From Polynucleobacter necessarius (lineage in GTDB: Bacteria; Pseudomonadota; Gammaproteobacteria; Burkholderiales; Burkholderiaceae): 64,000 bases of DNA. A model generated the notes under the pieces. It ran no database searches, was not told the DNA's origin, and was given only the letters and a program-made list of their open reading frames with translations. Position 1 is the stretch's first letter. Every line of letters begins with the position of its first letter. A program made the translations under genes and the position numbers. Of the stretch, positions 18,014 through 29,079 are shown piece by piece. The stretch lies in the NCBI RefSeq assembly GCF_900095175.1, contig NZ_LT606946.1, forward strand, positions 250,712 through 314,711. Reading direction: 5' to 3'.

Positions 18014-19195
18014 TTTCTTGCGATTAGCGCTAAGCCAAATCAAAGCGCCGGCTGTTATAGCAACTGGAAGTAGTGAGCCCCAGTTCAGAATATTCCAGCC
18101 CTGCGAGGTAATGAGTGCACCAGAGCCGAAAGAGGTAAATGCCATAGTACCGAACACAAAGAAGTTAATTGCCGCCTGCGCTTTGTCGCGCTCTTCCGGG
18201 CGGTAGGCTGTCATCGCCAATGAGGTCGAGCCAGTAAATAAAAAGTTCCAACCAACGCCCAATAAAAATAGGGCAATTAAGAATTGATGTAAGTCGGTAC
18301 CAGAAAGTGCAATGGCAATGCACAAGAGATTGAGGATGACCCCAACACCCATGATCTTGAGGGTGCCAAAGCGTTGAATGAGTGAGCCAGTAAAAAATCC
18401 AGGCGCGAAGATCCCGATTACGTGCCACTCTAAAACCAGAGCAGTATCAGAGAAGGGTAGACCACAAATTTGCATAGCGAGCGGAGTTGCTGCCATCAGG
18501 AGGTTCATGACGCCATAACCCAGGGATGCGCCGATCACCGCAACCATAAAGATAGGCTGGCTAAGAATGGTCTTCAGATCTCTGCCATCGGACAGTGAAT
18601 GCCGCGTTTTGAATTCTTCTGGAAAGTGGATGAACTGCATCACGATGATGCCAATCAAGCCAGCTATCGAAAGGGTGAGATAGGCACCCAAAAATGCAGT
18701 ATCAAAGAAGTCCTTCGTCCAAGAGGCAAGGTTAGGCCCAATGACGGCACCAAGGATTCCGCCGGCTAACACCCAAGAGACCGCCTTATCCCTCTGGCTA
18801 ACAACGGTCAGCTCAGCAGCAGCAAACCGATAGAGTTGCCCATTAGCGCTGTAATAGCCTGCAATAAAGGTACCTAGCACCAAGAAGAGCCAGAAATTCT
18901 TAGAAATGGCAGCATAGGCGCAAAGAAGGGCAGATAAGACTGCTACCAATAGGCCCAGCTAAAAAGAAATCTTCCGGCCAAAGTAATTTTGAGTTTTGGC
19001 GACGATCGAGGTGGAGAAGGCCCCACCAACAACATAGCCCATGACGGGTAGGATGGCCATCCAAGCGGCGGGGCTCAGACTAAGGCCAACTAGGCCATTA
19101 ATGGCAATAAAAGTCACATTATTGGTCAAAAACAAGCCCTGACAGAGGATCAGCAGTACCAGGTTTTTATTGAGCAGGGGGTGCTTATGGGTCAT
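17996..19195 (-). pseudogene. MFS transporter, nonsense-interrupted
   Basis: A major facilitator protein of about 400 residues and 12 predicted helices. The N-terminal part has NNVTFIAINGLVGLSLSP and ends KTQNYFGRKISF at an in-frame TAG (18959-18961), after which the same frame continues LGLLVAVLSALLCAYAA to the natural stop at 17996. Relatives would have Gln here, so CAG to TAG is the likely change. ATG at 19195 is chosen because the hydrophobic segment begins shortly after. Substrate unknown. Confidence 0.85.
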
Positions 19196-19446
19196 CCGCC
19201 ACAGTTTACGATCTAAGTGCACATTGGCTCGGCTCGGTGGATTCCCTTAAATTGACCCACTTCAGCCAATTTGGGGCCTAAATCCCCTCAAATTGCTGGG
19301 GTCGATGATTTAAAGTAGATGTCTCGGTCCAGTGCGTGAAATGACACCCAAGACAGCCAAAAGCGCCTGAAGTGTTGCGTGCGGAATGCGAGAGTGGTTC
19401 GGTATAAGGCCGAGCCCTAATATTTATCCATATCGAGGAAACATCA

Positions 19447-21684
19447 ATGGCTTCAGAGAAATCAAAGATCATTTACACGCTGACAGACGAAGCGCCTTTA
19501 TTGGCGACCTGTGCATTTCTACCAATCATTCGCACATTTACAGCACCGGCTGGAGTGCAGGTTGTAGAAAGCGATATTTCTGTTGCGGCACGTATCTTGG
19601 CAGAGTTCTCTGATTGCTTAACTGCTGAGCAGAAAGTTCCTGATAATTTAGCCGAGCTGGGTCGTATGACTTTATTGCCGGATACCAACATCATCAAGCT
19701 GCCGAATATCAGTGCCTCAGTGCCTCAGTTGCTCTCAGCTATCAAGGAATTGCAATCTAAGGGTTACAAGATCCCTGATTTTCCAGAAGATCCTAAAGAC
19801 GATGCTGAAAAAGCGATTCGCACACGTTACTCCAAGTGTTTGGGCAGTGCAGTAAACCCTGTGTTGCGCGAAGGTAACTCTGATCGCCGCGCACCAAATG
19901 CGGTGAAGCGTTATGCCCGCAAGAACCCACACTCTATGGGCGAGTGGAGCCAAGCCTCCCGTACACACGTATCCCATATGCATGGTGGCGACTTCTATGC
20001 AGGTGAGAAGTCAATGACCATGACTAAGGCATGTGATGTGAAGATGGATTTGGTAACGAAGAGTGGCAAGACCATTGTTCTCAAGCCAAAAGTCTCTTTA
20101 CTTGCTGGTGAAATTATTGACAGCATGTACATGAGCAAGAAAGCGCTCTGCGAGTTCTACGAAAAAGAAATCGAAGATGCTTACAAGACTGGCATGATGT
20201 TGTCCTTGCACGTGAAGGCAACCATGATGAAGGTATCGCACCCGATCGTGTTCGGCCATGCAGTCAAGATTTTCTACAAAGATGCATTTGAAAAGCACGG
20301 TAAGTTGTTTGAAGAGTTGGGCGTTAATCCAAACAACGGTATGAGCAGCTTGTATGACAAGATCAAAACCTTGCCAGAATCTAAGCGCGAAGAAATCATT
20401 CAAGACTTGCACGCTTGCCATGAGCATCGTCCTGCATTGGCGATGGTGGATTCTGCTAAAGACATTACCAACCTTCATTCACCAAGTGATGTGATTGTGG
20501 ATGCATCCATGCCAGCCATGATTCGTGTTGGCGGCAAGATGTGGGGCGCGGATGGTCGTTTGCATGACACGAAGGCAGTGATTCCAGAAAGTACTTTCGC
20601 CCGCATCTACCAAGAGATGATTAACTTCTGTAAGACTCATGGTAACTTTGATCCAAAAACCATGGGCACAGTGCCAAACGTGGGCTTGATGGCTCAGCAG
20701 GCTGAAGAGTACGGCTCACATGACAAGACCTTCGAGATTCCTGAAGCTGGTGTTGCCCGCATTGTTGCGGATGACGGCACAGTCTTGCTCGAACAGAATG
20801 TGGAAGAGGGCGATATCTGGCGTATGTGTCAGGTTAAAGATGCGCCGATTCGTGACTGGGTCAAGTTGGCAGTAAACCGTGCACGCCTTTCTAATACTCC
20901 AGCAGTATTCTGGTTGGATGAGTACCGTCCACACGAAGCTGAGTTGATCAAAAAGGTGCAAACCTATTTGAAGGATTACGATTTAACTGGCGTAGATATT
21001 CAGACCATGTCTCAGACTCGTGCAATGCGCTTTACATTAGAGCGTGTGATTCGTGGCAAAGATACGATTTCTGTAACAGGCAATATTTTGCGTGATTACC
21101 TCACTGACTTGTTCCCAATTATGGAACTTGGCACTAGCGCCAAGATGTTGTCTATCGTGCCTTTGATGGCAGGCGGTGGCCTCTTTGAAACTGGTGCAGG
21201 CGGTTCTGCTCCTAAGCATGTTCAACAATTGCTTGAAGAGAATCATTTGCGTTGGGATTCTTTGGGTGAGTTCTTGGCCTTGGCTGTTTCATTGGAGGAT
21301 ATTGGTGACAAGACCAACAATCCAAAAGTGAAGATTTTGGCTCGCACTCTAGATGAAGCAACTGGTACATTGCTAGACAACAATAAGTCACCATCACCAC
21401 GCACTGGTGAGTTGGATAACCGCGGTAGCCAGTTCTACTTGGCGATGTACTGGGCTCAAGCCTTAGCTGCGCAAACCGAAGACAAAGAGTTACAAGCGCA
21501 CTTTGCTCCGATTGCAAAAGCCTTGACTGAGAATGAGCAAAAGATTATTGACGAACTCAAAGCGGTACAAGGTAAGCCAGCTGATATTGGCGGCTACTTC
21601 ATGCCTGACCAAGCCAAGTTCAAAGCAGTAATGTGCCCAAGCGCAACATTGAACGAAATCTTGAAGAAAGCGGCAGTAGCTTAA
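19447..21684 (+). CDS. icd: Monomeric NADP-dependent isocitrate dehydrogenase
   Basis: A 745-residue cytoplasmic enzyme of the monomeric IDH family, converting isocitrate to 2-oxoglutarate with NADPH formation. The length is that of the family (about 740). Recognisable segments include [42 protein letters not shown], the substrate and metal region around [17 protein letters not shown], and [15 protein letters not shown] in the C-terminal part. GAGGAAAC precedes the ATG. It stands alone, ends at a strong terminator and is intact, as expected for the single citric-acid-cycle enzyme of this step. Confidence 0.97.
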   Translation: MASEKSKIIYTLTDEAPLLATCAFLPIIRTFTAPAGVQVVESDISVAARILAEFSDCLTAEQKVPDNLAELGRMTLLPDTNIIKLPNISASVPQLLSAIKELQSKGYKIPDFPEDPKDDAEKAIRTRYSKCLGSAVNPVLREGNSDRRAPNAVKRYARKNPHSMGEWSQASRTHVSHMHGGDFYAGEKSMTMTKACDVKMDLVTKSGKTIVLKPKVSLLAGEIIDSMYMSKKALCEFYEKEIEDAYKTGMMLSLHVKATMMKVSHPIVFGHAVKIFYKDAFEKHGKLFEELGVNPNNGMSSLYDKIKTLPESKREEIIQDLHACHEHRPALAMVDSAKDITNLHSPSDVIVDASMPAMIRVGGKMWGADGRLHDTKAVIPESTFARIYQEMINFCKTHGNFDPKTMGTVPNVGLMAQQAEEYGSHDKTFEIPEAGVARIVADDGTVLLEQNVEEGDIWRMCQVKDAPIRDWVKLAVNRARLSNTPAVFWLDEYRPHEAELIKKVQTYLKDYDLTGVDIQTMSQTRAMRFTLERVIRGKDTISVTGNILRDYLTDLFPIMELGTSAKMLSIVPLMAGGGLFETGAGGSAPKHVQQLLEENHLRWDSLGEFLALAVSLEDIGDKTNNPKVKILARTLDEATGTLLDNNKSPSPRTGELDNRGSQFYLAMYWAQALAAQTEDKELQAHFAPIAKALTENEQKIIDELKAVQGKPADIGGYFMPDQAKFKAVMCPSATLNEILKKAAVA

Positions 21685-21722
21685 GCTTGTTTTACTTCAC
21701 TAGGTGAAGTTCGCGATATGAA

Positions 21723-21755
21723 AAAGGCAAACCAGTCAGTAGGTTTGCCTTTTTT
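21723..21755 (+). terminator. Rho-independent terminator of icd
   Basis: The stem AAAGGCAAACC/GGTTTGCCTTT with an 8-base loop is followed by a T run, 39 bases after the icd stop. Confidence 0.85.
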
Positions 21756-21805
21756 CTTGCCCTCAGATCTTTTAGGTCGTTAAGGTTGATGTCTCGCTAA
21801 TGGTT

Positions 21806-22453
21806 CTAGGTATTCATATACTGATTTTCTTGGTAAGTGATCACCCATTGCGGCTTATAAATTAACAACATAGCCAACAACATGCCGGAGAGCGAGCCCT
21901 CCATAAATGACAGAATGAGTAAGCCTAAAAACCAGCCCACCGGATCATTGCTAGCAAATGAGGTGATATTGAATGCTTGCTGTAGACCGTAGATTAAGAC
22001 GCCGGTCGCAAAGGTGCTCAGAAAAGCTGCCAAATAACCATGCCCCAAAATCAGAATAAATAAATGCTTGGGTAGTAGTCGATCCACTGCCTTGATTACG
22101 CAGTAAGCAAAGATGGCCGGAATGACGCTCACCATGACATAGTGCTGGGTGGCTTCTACCAAGTCACCACTGATGCTTAAGACCCCAACCAGGGATACAA
22201 TAAAGAGCAGTGTGATCGCACTCCAGAAGCCAAACAAAGCAACCAGTAATGAGGCTCCAAAAAAGTGGAAGGATAAGTCGATCAAATTATCGAGATTGCT
22301 ATTCGGTAGGTGGGCGCGAATATTCCAAGCTACAGTCAGCAGAAGAATGCAGACCAAAAAGAGGTTACGAAGACGGGGTTGAAGTAGAACCCCTTGGCGA
22401 CTTTGATACACGCCCAACAGGAAAATGGCACATGCCACTAGGATCCAGGCCAT
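21806..22453 (-). CDS. Energy-coupling-factor-type (CbiM-like) membrane protein
   Basis: A membrane protein of about 215 residues with six or seven helices. The segments FHFFGASLLVALFGFWSA and FMEGSLSGMLLAMLLIYKP near the C terminus recall the CbiM/NikM substrate-specific component of cobalt or nickel ECF transporters. The N-terminal metal-binding M-H-I-P motif of true CbiM is absent after the chosen ATG at 22453, so the metal role is uncertain. No ATPase gene is adjacent. It is divergent from msrP and intact. Confidence 0.65.
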   Translation of the reverse strand: MAWILVACAIFLLGVYQSRQGVLLQPRLRNLFLVCILLLTVAWNIRAHLPNSNLDNLIDLSFHFFGASLLVALFGFWSAITLLFIVSLVGVLSISGDLVEATQHYVMVSVIPAIFAYCVIKAVDRLLPKHLFILILGHGYLAAFLSTFATGVLIYGLQQAFNITSFASNDPVGWFLGLLILSFMEGSLSGMLLAMLLIYKPQWVITYQENQYMNT

Positions 22454-22614
22454 ATTGCCCTTTCGGGGTAAATAAACCCTTATTTGAACTCCGTATGAGC
22501 TAGTCAGGTTTGGATGTAACCCTATTACCGAATGAGGGTCTGAGCAATAAATTGCCAACCGTAGGAGAATGTCTCTAAGTTCAATTTTTTCACAATGTAG
22601 CCCAAGAGGTATTT

Positions 22615-23577
22615 ATGCGCACCCACCTGCCGAAGTTACTTGCCAGTGAAATCACTCCTAAGGCAGTTTTTGAGGGGCGCAGAGACTTGATTAAAAGTGC
22701 CGCTGCCGGAGCCTTTGGCTTGGCACTTGCACCCTGGTTCTCACGCGAGGCTCTTGCAAGCAACCCGCAAAAGTTAATCGCAACACCGAACCCAAACTTC
22801 ATTCTCAAAGATGAATCTACCGGCTATCAATATGTTACAGGCTACAACAATTTTTACGAGTTTGGTACCGAAAAATCAGATCCTGCTGCTAATGCGGGAT
22901 CTCTGCAGACCCGTCCATGGGCTGTCACGATTGAAGGTTTGGTCAAAAAACCAGTCACTTTAGATATCGATGCTCTGCTGAAATTGGCACCAATGGAAGA
23001 GTGTGTTTATCGGATGCGCTGTGTTGAAGGCTGGTCTATGGTGATTCCTTGGGATGGTTACTCGCTCTCTAAATTACTGAATTATGTTCAACCTTTGGGT
23101 TCAGCCAAGTTCGTTGAGTTTATTTCACTCGCAGATCGCAAACAAATGCCTGGCTTAAGGAGTCAAATCATTGATTGGCCCTATCGTGAAGGCTTGCGTT
23201 TAGATGAGGCAATGAATCCATTGACGTTCTTGACATTTGGCTTGTATGGCGAAGTATTGCCCAAGCAAAATGGTGCTCCGGTTCGAATTGTGGTGCCCTG
23301 GAAATATGGCTTTAAGAGTGCTAAGTCGATTGTCACAATTCGTTTGACTGAAGAGATGCCTAAAACCAGCTGGAGTCAGTTTGATGCTCGAGAGTATGGT
23401 TTTTATTCCAACGTCAATCCGTTGGTAAACCATCCTCGATGGAGCCAAGCAACCGAACGTCGGATTGGCGATTTCAAAGCGGCCTTTGCACCCAAAATGA
23501 AAGCGCAAATGTTTAACGGTTATGCTGATCAAGTTGCCAGTATGTATACCGGCATGGACTTGAAGAAATTCTACTAA
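22615..23577 (+). CDS. msrP: Periplasmic methionine-sulfoxide reductase catalytic subunit MsrP
   Basis: A 320-residue molybdopterin enzyme with a Tat signal ([15 protein letters not shown], twin Arg at residues 22-23). The molybdenum ligand is Cys136 in [13 protein letters not shown], and [20 protein letters not shown] binds the cofactor. MsrP repairs oxidised methionine in periplasmic proteins with electrons from MsrQ. The msrQ gene starts 23 bases downstream. AGAGG precedes the ATG. Both genes are intact. Confidence 0.96.
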   Translation: MRTHLPKLLASEITPKAVFEGRRDLIKSAAAGAFGLALAPWFSREALASNPQKLIATPNPNFILKDESTGYQYVTGYNNFYEFGTEKSDPAANAGSLQTRPWAVTIEGLVKKPVTLDIDALLKLAPMEECVYRMRCVEGWSMVIPWDGYSLSKLLNYVQPLGSAKFVEFISLADRKQMPGLRSQIIDWPYREGLRLDEAMNPLTFLTFGLYGEVLPKQNGAPVRIVVPWKYGFKSAKSIVTIRLTEEMPKTSWSQFDAREYGFYSNVNPLVNHPRWSQATERRIGDFKAAFAPKMKAQMFNGYADQVASMYTGMDLKKFY

Positions 23578-23600
23578 TTGATCTTAGATGCTTGGTTTTC

Positions 23601-24188
23601 ATGAAGGTATTAGTTTTTCTCTTGGCACTACTGCCCTTAGGGCGACTCATTTGGTTGGGCTTCAATGATGGCTTAGGTGCCAATCCAGTTGAATTGATTA
23701 CCCGTTCAACGGGCACTTGGGCATTAGTCTTCTTGTGCTTAACCTTGGCGATGACGCCATTGCGCTTGCTGACGAGTACTGCAGCATGGATTCGGTATCG
23801 CAGAATGTTGGACCTATTTAGCTTTTTCTATGCCTGTCTGCATTTTGGGATTTGGCTTTGGTTAGATCAGGACTTTGACTTAGTAGAGATGCTCAAGGAT
23901 GTGGTGAGGCGACCATTCATTACCATGGGCTTCATTAGCTTTGTTCTCTTGATTCCGCTAGCACTGACATCCACCCATTGGGCTCAAAGAAAATTAGGTC
24001 GTCGGTGGGCTCAACTGCATCGACCGATTTATTTCATTGCCTGTACCGTGATCCTTCACTATTGGTGGCATAAAGCCGGCAAGAATGATCTTGATACCGT
24101 AACAATTTATGCGATCGTTTTGATATTGCTGTTATCTTGTAGGATTCCTTATATTCGCAAGTTCTTAAGCAAGCAATTCATCACTTAA
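23601..24188 (+). CDS. msrQ: Haem-binding membrane subunit MsrQ
   Basis: A 195-residue inner-membrane protein with six helices and the haem-ligand histidines of the YedZ family (YACLHFGIWLWLDQ, WAQLHRPIYF, ILHYWWHKAG). It passes quinol-derived electrons to MsrP in the periplasm. ATG at 23601 is preferred over an upstream TTG. It is directly downstream of msrP. Confidence 0.94.
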   Translation: MKVLVFLLALLPLGRLIWLGFNDGLGANPVELITRSTGTWALVFLCLTLAMTPLRLLTSTAAWIRYRRMLDLFSFFYACLHFGIWLWLDQDFDLVEMLKDVVRRPFITMGFISFVLLIPLALTSTHWAQRKLGRRWAQLHRPIYFIACTVILHYWWHKAGKNDLDTVTIYAIVLILLLSCRIPYIRKFLSKQFIT

Positions 24189-24201
24189 CATCACACCTTA
24201 C

Positions 24202-24777
24202 ATGACTCTGTTTTCATATTCTCGCGCTTCAATCGTTTCAATATTGGGCTTTCTGTTGATTTGTCTTGGATCTGTCCAGGCTAACGTTCAGCAAGGTGAT
24301 CAGACTGTCAAAACCATAGCCTCCTTAGATGTTCCGCGCTACTTGGGAACTTGGTACGAGATTGCCAAGTTTCCAAACTGGTTTCAGAAGAAATGCGTTT
24401 CTAATACCAAGGCTGTATATGCCGCCAAACCTGATGGCAATCTGCGAGTGCTCAATAGCTGCAAAACCGCTGGTGGTGAAACCTCAGAAGCAGAAGGCTT
24501 AGCTCGCCAAATTGGTGGCAAGGACTCACCAAAGTTAGAGGTGCGTTTTGCCCCTGAGTGGCTTTCATTTCTGCCTATGGTCTGGGGTGATTACTGGGTG
24601 ATTGATTTGGATACTCAATATCAGGTGGCAGTTGTCAGTGATCCGAGAAGAGAATACCTTTGGGTTTTATCGAGAACACCTCAAATCGATCCAACAGTCT
24701 ATGCTGATTTATTGCAGCGCCTAAAGCAGCAACAATTTGATATTCAAAAGCTCGAGCTCACTTCCCAGAAGAACTAA
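24202..24777 (+). CDS. blc: Bacterial lipocalin Blc
   Basis: A 191-residue lipocalin with a signal peptide (ILGFLLICLGSVQANVQ) that has no clear lipobox, although Cys in LLICLGS is close to one. The family start motif YLGTWYEIAKFP is present, then GLARQIGGKDSPKLEVRF and VVSDPRREYLWVLSRTP. It would bind lipophilic molecules in the periplasm or at the outer membrane during envelope stress. It is 13 bases downstream of msrQ, and the next gene starts one base after its stop, so it is probably in one operon with msrPQ. Confidence 0.9.
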   Translation: MTLFSYSRASIVSILGFLLICLGSVQANVQQGDQTVKTIASLDVPRYLGTWYEIAKFPNWFQKKCVSNTKAVYAAKPDGNLRVLNSCKTAGGETSEAEGLARQIGGKDSPKLEVRFAPEWLSFLPMVWGDYWVIDLDTQYQVAVVSDPRREYLWVLSRTPQIDPTVYADLLQRLKQQQFDIQKLELTSQKN

Positions 24778-24778
24778 G

Positions 24779-25718
24779 GTGCCTGAACAGCGTATTGGCA
24801 ATTATTGTCTCCCGCCCGGAATTGAAATCTTCGAGCGTGGTTGGTTATCAGCGAATAATATTTTTTTATTTGGTGAAGATGATGTTTCCCTAGTTGATAG
24901 CGGGTATTGCACGCATCAAAAAATGACAGTGGATTTAGTTTCCAATGCACTCAAGCAACACAATTTAAACAGTCTCAATAAATTAGTTAATACACATCTG
25001 CACTCAGATCATTGTGGTGGCAATGCAGCGCTATCACAAGAGTTTGATTGCGAAATCTGGATACCAGAAGCTGAAGCAATTGCTGTGCAAGACTGGGATG
25101 AAAATTTACTCAGCTTTCAGCAATTGGGGCAGGAGTGCCCACGCTTTACTCACCGTGATCTACTCGTGCCTGGCAAAAAGATTAACTTGGGCCCTTATCG
25201 CTGGCAGATTCTTGCGGCTCCTGGTCATGACAACCATTCAGTCATGCTCTATCAAGAGCAACATCAAATCTTGATCTCTGCCGATGCCTTATGGGAGGAG
25301 GGCTTTGGGGTCATCTTCCCTGAGCTCTGGGGTGAGGGTGGCTTTGAAGGGGTGGGCGCAGACATTAGAGTTAATCGAAGAGCTTCCAGTTGCCTTGGTG
25401 ATCCCAGGACATGGAAAACCTTTTACTGATGTCAAGAAGTCGATTGACACTGCAAAATCTCGACTTGACTATCTTTCAGGCAACGCTGAGCGTAATGCAC
25501 GTCACGGCGCCAAGGTGCTGCTCAAGTACAAGTTGTTGGAGTGGTGCAGTAAAGAGATGTCAGTGGTCAAGAGCTGGATTGCAGGTACGCCAGCACTAGA
25601 GTGTATTCGTAGGCAAATGAATCTCTGTAGTGAGGATTTTGAAGAGTGGTTGATACAAGCTTTGGTGAAGCCGAAGGCAGTGGCAATTGAGAATGATCGT
25701 TTAATAAATCTTGACTGA
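24779..25718 (+). pseudogene. Metallo-beta-lactamase-fold hydrolase, frameshifted
   Basis: From a GTG at 24779 the protein reads VPEQRIGNYCLPPGIEIFERGW and has the metal motif THLHSDHCGG, then APGHDNHSVMLY and SADALWEEG. The frame is lost at GGG 25354-25356: removing one G gives GGFEGVAQTLELIEELP and the frame continues through VIPGHGKP to 25718, giving about 312 residues. It belongs to the glyoxalase-II-like MBL hydrolases with a C-terminal helical extension; substrate unknown. Confidence 0.85.
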
Positions 25719-25740
25719 AGTGCTGCTCAGAAATTAAACC

Positions 25741-26574
25741 TCAGAAATTAAACGATAGCTTCCCATAAAACGACCAGTCGTAAACAGGATAACTCTGCAC
25801 CACCTGCTTGCTAGCACCTACTGCAAACAAGAAATGTTTATTGAGACGGTGGGTCACCATCGCATCGAGTGGAACAAACCAGCCACCACCTCCACCTGTA
25901 TTCCAGATAACTCCATTCTCATCCCACAATCGAAGTTGCGTATCGGGAGAGAGGTTAAAACCTAGGGTCGGAAAAATATTGAGATTGCGAACTAGGGGTG
26001 GTTGACTGGGGTTGTTCGCAAATGAATTGCCCTTGGTATCAAAACCATACATGTATCGTAAGAGCGGAGAAAAGTCTGAGAGGCGTGAATTACTTCCTGG
26101 TCGGGGTATATACGCAGTGCCAATTTGGGGGCCTACTGCCCATTGCCCGTAATTGCCAAAAGGAAAGACAATTCGACCACCCAGGGTTCCTTCCCAGTTT
26201 TTCAGAACATTGGGATGATTTCCCCAGACGGTGAGCATCGTGTTGCCGGCGCTATAAGTGCCAGTGCGATGCTGCGGAAGTTCGGGGCCATAAGTTGAAA
26301 CGTAGGAAGTATCGAGCCGCATGGTTCCGCGCCACTGATCAAAGTGGAGTGGCTGGTAGTAACGCAACTTTAGAGTGTCGGCTTGAGTTTGCTCCCCAAA
26401 GGTATCGTGATAGCCCCAAAATTCCAGAACCTGCTGACTTGAATACTGATCCGATGCTTTTTCTAGGTCAAGAAAGCCCCCTGAGAACTTGCTTTCATCA
26501 GCCAAAACTCCTCCCATTGATCCAAGCAGAATCAATGAAGTAAAGATGTAGGTGAAAATCCGCAACAATGCCAT
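25741..26574 (-). CDS. Outer-membrane barrel-like protein, unknown function
   Basis: A 277-residue protein with a signal peptide (FTYIFTSLILLGSMGGVLA-DE) and a mature region rich in aromatic and glycine residues arranged as beta strands (LRYYQPLHFDQWRGTMRLDTSY, GGGGGWFVPLDAMV), ending WSFYGKLSFNF with a terminal Phe typical of outer-membrane insertion. It may be a channel or a transporter-like barrel. ATG at 26574 gives the signal peptide. It is divergent from ydfG by about 50 bases. Confidence 0.7.
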   Translation of the reverse strand: MALLRIFTYIFTSLILLGSMGGVLADESKFSGGFLDLEKASDQYSSQQVLEFWGYHDTFGEQTQADTLKLRYYQPLHFDQWRGTMRLDTSYVSTYGPELPQHRTGTYSAGNTMLTVWGNHPNVLKNWEGTLGGRIVFPFGNYGQWAVGPQIGTAYIPRPGSNSRLSDFSPLLRYMYGFDTKGNSFANNPSQPPLVRNLNIFPTLGFNLSPDTQLRLWDENGVIWNTGGGGGWFVPLDAMVTHRLNKHFLFAVGASKQVVQSYPVYDWSFYGKLSFNF

Positions 26575-26625
26575 ATACGCAGTAATATAAATGAATCGGT
26601 CAATTACAAAAATAAGTAGGAAATT

Positions 26626-27396
26626 ATGGAACATACCGTTTTGGTAACTGGCGCTACTGCTGGTTTTGGAGAGGCAACTGCTAGACGTTTTCTGGCCAAT
26701 GGCCATAAAGTGATTGCTGCAGGCAGAAGGGTGGAGCGCTTGGATGCTTTAAGAGTATCCCTTCCTGTAGAGCAGCAGAAAAAATTACTCACCTTGGCTA
26801 TGGATGTTTGTGACAGCGCACAGGTTGATAGCCTTGCGGCAACATTACCGGCAGAATTTGCCAAGGTAACGGTGCTAGTGAATAACGCTGGATTGGCTTT
26901 GGGTTTGGAGCCAGCGCATCAAGCCTTTCTCTCAGACTGGGATCGAATGATTGATACCAATATCAAGGGGCTGGTGCATATGACGCGCGCTTTCTTGCCT
27001 GGAATGGTGGAGCGTAAATGTGGTCACATCATTAATCTAGGCTCTGTAGCCGCAAGCTATCCCTACCCGGGCGGCAATGTCTACGGCGGAACCAAAGCCT
27101 TTGTGCAGCAATTTAGTTTGAACCTGAGGGCGGATTTAGTTGGTACACCAGTTCGTGTTACCTGTGTTGAGCCTGGGATGAGTTCAGGTACAGAGTTTTC
27201 AAATGTGCGCTTTAAGGGTGATGACGATAAAGCGGGCAAGGTCTACAGTGGTGTTAAGGCATTAAGTGCGGATGATGTGGCAGAGGCAATTTACTGGCCT
27301 GCTAACTTACCAAGTCATATGAATATTAATTTGGTGGAGATAATGCCAGTACAGCAAGGTTTTAATGCTTTCAGTGTTCACCGCGGTGAGGTTTAA
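26626..27396 (+). CDS. ydfG: YdfG-type NADP-dependent short-chain dehydrogenase
   Basis: A 256-residue SDR with TGATAGFG for NADP, LVNNAGLALG, and the catalytic YGGTK. The segment GMSSGTEFSNVRFKGDD is characteristic of YdfG, which oxidises L-allo-threonine and 3-hydroxy acids and reduces malonic semialdehyde. The frame is intact and the start MEHTVLVTGA is clear. Confidence 0.9.
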   Translation: MEHTVLVTGATAGFGEATARRFLANGHKVIAAGRRVERLDALRVSLPVEQQKKLLTLAMDVCDSAQVDSLAATLPAEFAKVTVLVNNAGLALGLEPAHQAFLSDWDRMIDTNIKGLVHMTRAFLPGMVERKCGHIINLGSVAASYPYPGGNVYGGTKAFVQQFSLNLRADLVGTPVRVTCVEPGMSSGTEFSNVRFKGDDDKAGKVYSGVKALSADDVAEAIYWPANLPSHMNINLVEIMPVQQGFNAFSVHRGEV

Positions 27397-27402
27397 AGCA
27401 AT

Positions 27403-27942
27403 CTAGACCGTAGGCTTCCATTTGTAAAACTTGGGATATGCGCGCATTACTACTGGCCCGTCAAAGTCCCAAGATTTACAAGTCCCCAAATACAGTGGTG
27501 GCTTGTTGTCATCCGGATCAAAGAGTGCTCCAGGAATCGATTGAAATGCGGCGGTAGCAATATTGCTGAGCAGTTCGCGTAAATGCGTGCAGCCCTTAAT
27601 TCCGCCAAGATGTTCATTAATAGTTTTGCGCCAACCCTTACCAAGGCGGGCGCCAATCAGCGCATCCATTGGGGGGATTACTTGAGGGCATTCGGGGTGA
27701 GGGCGGCTATCCATGGACACCTCGATGGCTAGGATCACTAATTCAGTATTCACAGTAATTCGAACCCACATGTCATGAAATGCTTGGCCTGGCTCCCAGG
27801 TTTTCCCGCCAGTAGTGAAAGGATGAAATTTGAAGTCTCGCAAATGGGCTTCTATATCCCATAAGCCGTCCTCTCGGGCATAGCCCTGAAAAGTAATTTC
27901 ACGGGTATGGAGTGGATTTCTGTTTGCTGGAGTTGAGAGCAT
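27403..27942 (-). CDS. DUF2889 family protein
   Basis: A 179-residue protein with LHTREITFQGYAREDGLWDIEAHL and GCTHLRELL followed by a late cluster; these are DUF2889 features, with an N-terminal beta domain and conserved His and Cys residues. Function unknown. It is convergent with ydfG (seven bases apart) and divergent from rsuA, and is intact. Confidence 0.88.
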   Translation of the reverse strand: MLSTPANRNPLHTREITFQGYAREDGLWDIEAHLRDFKFHPFTTGGKTWEPGQAFHDMWVRITVNTELVILAIEVSMDSRPHPECPQVIPPMDALIGARLGKGWRKTINEHLGGIKGCTHLRELLSNIATAAFQSIPGALFDPDDNKPPLYLGTCKSWDFDGPVVMRAYPKFYKWKPTV

Positions 27943-28043
27943 GGCGGCGGTAAGTGAGAAGCTAAGAGATAGTATGTCTCAATCATAACGGCTTCATTTC
28001 ACTGTCGCGGAGTCAGTCTGCTTTGTAGTATTCTCGGCATCAT

Positions 28044-28778
28044 ATGGCCAAACCGATTTCTCTCGAAAAAATATTATTTAGCCAAGGATTTGGCACTAGG
28101 CGCTATTGCAGCGATTTAGTCTATGCTGACCTAGTCAAAGTCAATGGTGTTTTGGCAGAAGATCCCGAGGAGCGTATTGCGACTGAGGGTTTGATGCTCA
28201 ATGTAGAAGGCAAAGATTGGGAGTTTCATGAAAAAGCCTATATTGCCTTTAATAAGCCGCCAAACTATGAGTGCTCTCATAAAACTACATATCACCCCAG
28301 CGTCTACAGTTTGTTACCAAAGCCGTTTGTAGAGCGGGGCTTGCAGTGCGTCGGGCGTTTGGATTTTGATACCACTGGCCTGATTTTGATTTCGGACGAT
28401 GGCCAATTTATTCATAAGATGACTACGCCAAAGAAAAATATTGGCAAGGTATACGAGATAACTACGCCTGAACCTATTACTCAAAAGCAGATGGATCACT
28501 TGTTAAGTGGCGTTGTGCTGGACGATGACCCAAAGCCGTGTTTTGCTACGGCATGCAAGCAGCTGAGCGAGTATGTTTTGGCAATGACGATTGTTGAGGG
28601 TCGCTACCATCAAGTCAAACGAATGATGGCTGCAGTGGGCAACCATGTTGCTAAGCTGCATCGTACTGAAATCGGCCAATACCGTATGCCTGCCGATTTG
28701 AAGGAAGGTGAGTGGCGTTGGCTATATCCAGAAGATTTACAGAGCTTGTCTAAGAGTGTGGATGCCCCCAGTGCCTAA
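28044..28778 (+). CDS. rsuA: 16S rRNA pseudouridine synthase of the RsuA family
   Basis: A 244-residue enzyme with an N-terminal S4-like RNA-binding domain and the catalytic motif GRLDFDTTGLILISDDG (catalytic Asp107). The C-terminal EGRYHQVKRMM is the family motif II/III. It would convert uridine 516 in 16S rRNA. The S4 domain begins ISLEKILFSQGFGTRR as in RsuA. The end overlaps the start of the pterin dehydratase gene by 17 bases. Confidence 0.88.
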   Translation: MAKPISLEKILFSQGFGTRRYCSDLVYADLVKVNGVLAEDPEERIATEGLMLNVEGKDWEFHEKAYIAFNKPPNYECSHKTTYHPSVYSLLPKPFVERGLQCVGRLDFDTTGLILISDDGQFIHKMTTPKKNIGKVYEITTPEPITQKQMDHLLSGVVLDDDPKPCFATACKQLSEYVLAMTIVEGRYHQVKRMMAAVGNHVAKLHRTEIGQYRMPADLKEGEWRWLYPEDLQSLSKSVDAPSA

Positions 28779-29073
28779 GCCAAAGCTAGTTGCAAATGAT
28801 TTTGACTTTGCAACAATTTTGCCCGATTGGCGGGTTAATCCAGCCACCCAAGAGTTAGAGCGAGTATTTGTATTTTGGGATTTCAAAGCAGCATTTGAAT
28901 TTATGACGCTGAGTGCAAATAAGGCTGAGGAACTAGATCATCATCCCGATTGGTCTAATTCTTGGAACCGGGTGGCGGTGCGCTTGAGCACCCATTCCAC
29001 GAAGGCTTTGACTGAGCTCGATATCGCCATGGCAAGCGCCATGGATCAATATGCTTTACAAGTTCAGACTTAG
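28762..29073 (+). CDS. phhB: Pterin-4a-carbinolamine dehydratase
   Basis: A protein of about 104 residues with the active-site motif AEELDHHPDWSNSWNRV, in which paired His and Asp residues act in dehydration, and TLSANKAEE before it. The enzyme regenerates tetrahydropterin for aromatic amino acid hydroxylases. The frame starts at ATG 28762, inside the end of rsuA; a GTG nine bases later is possible. Intact. Confidence 0.9.
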   Translation: MPPVPKPKLVANDFDFATILPDWRVNPATQELERVFVFWDFKAAFEFMTLSANKAEELDHHPDWSNSWNRVAVRLSTHSTKALTELDIAMASAMDQYALQVQT

Positions 29074-29079
29074 TTCTTC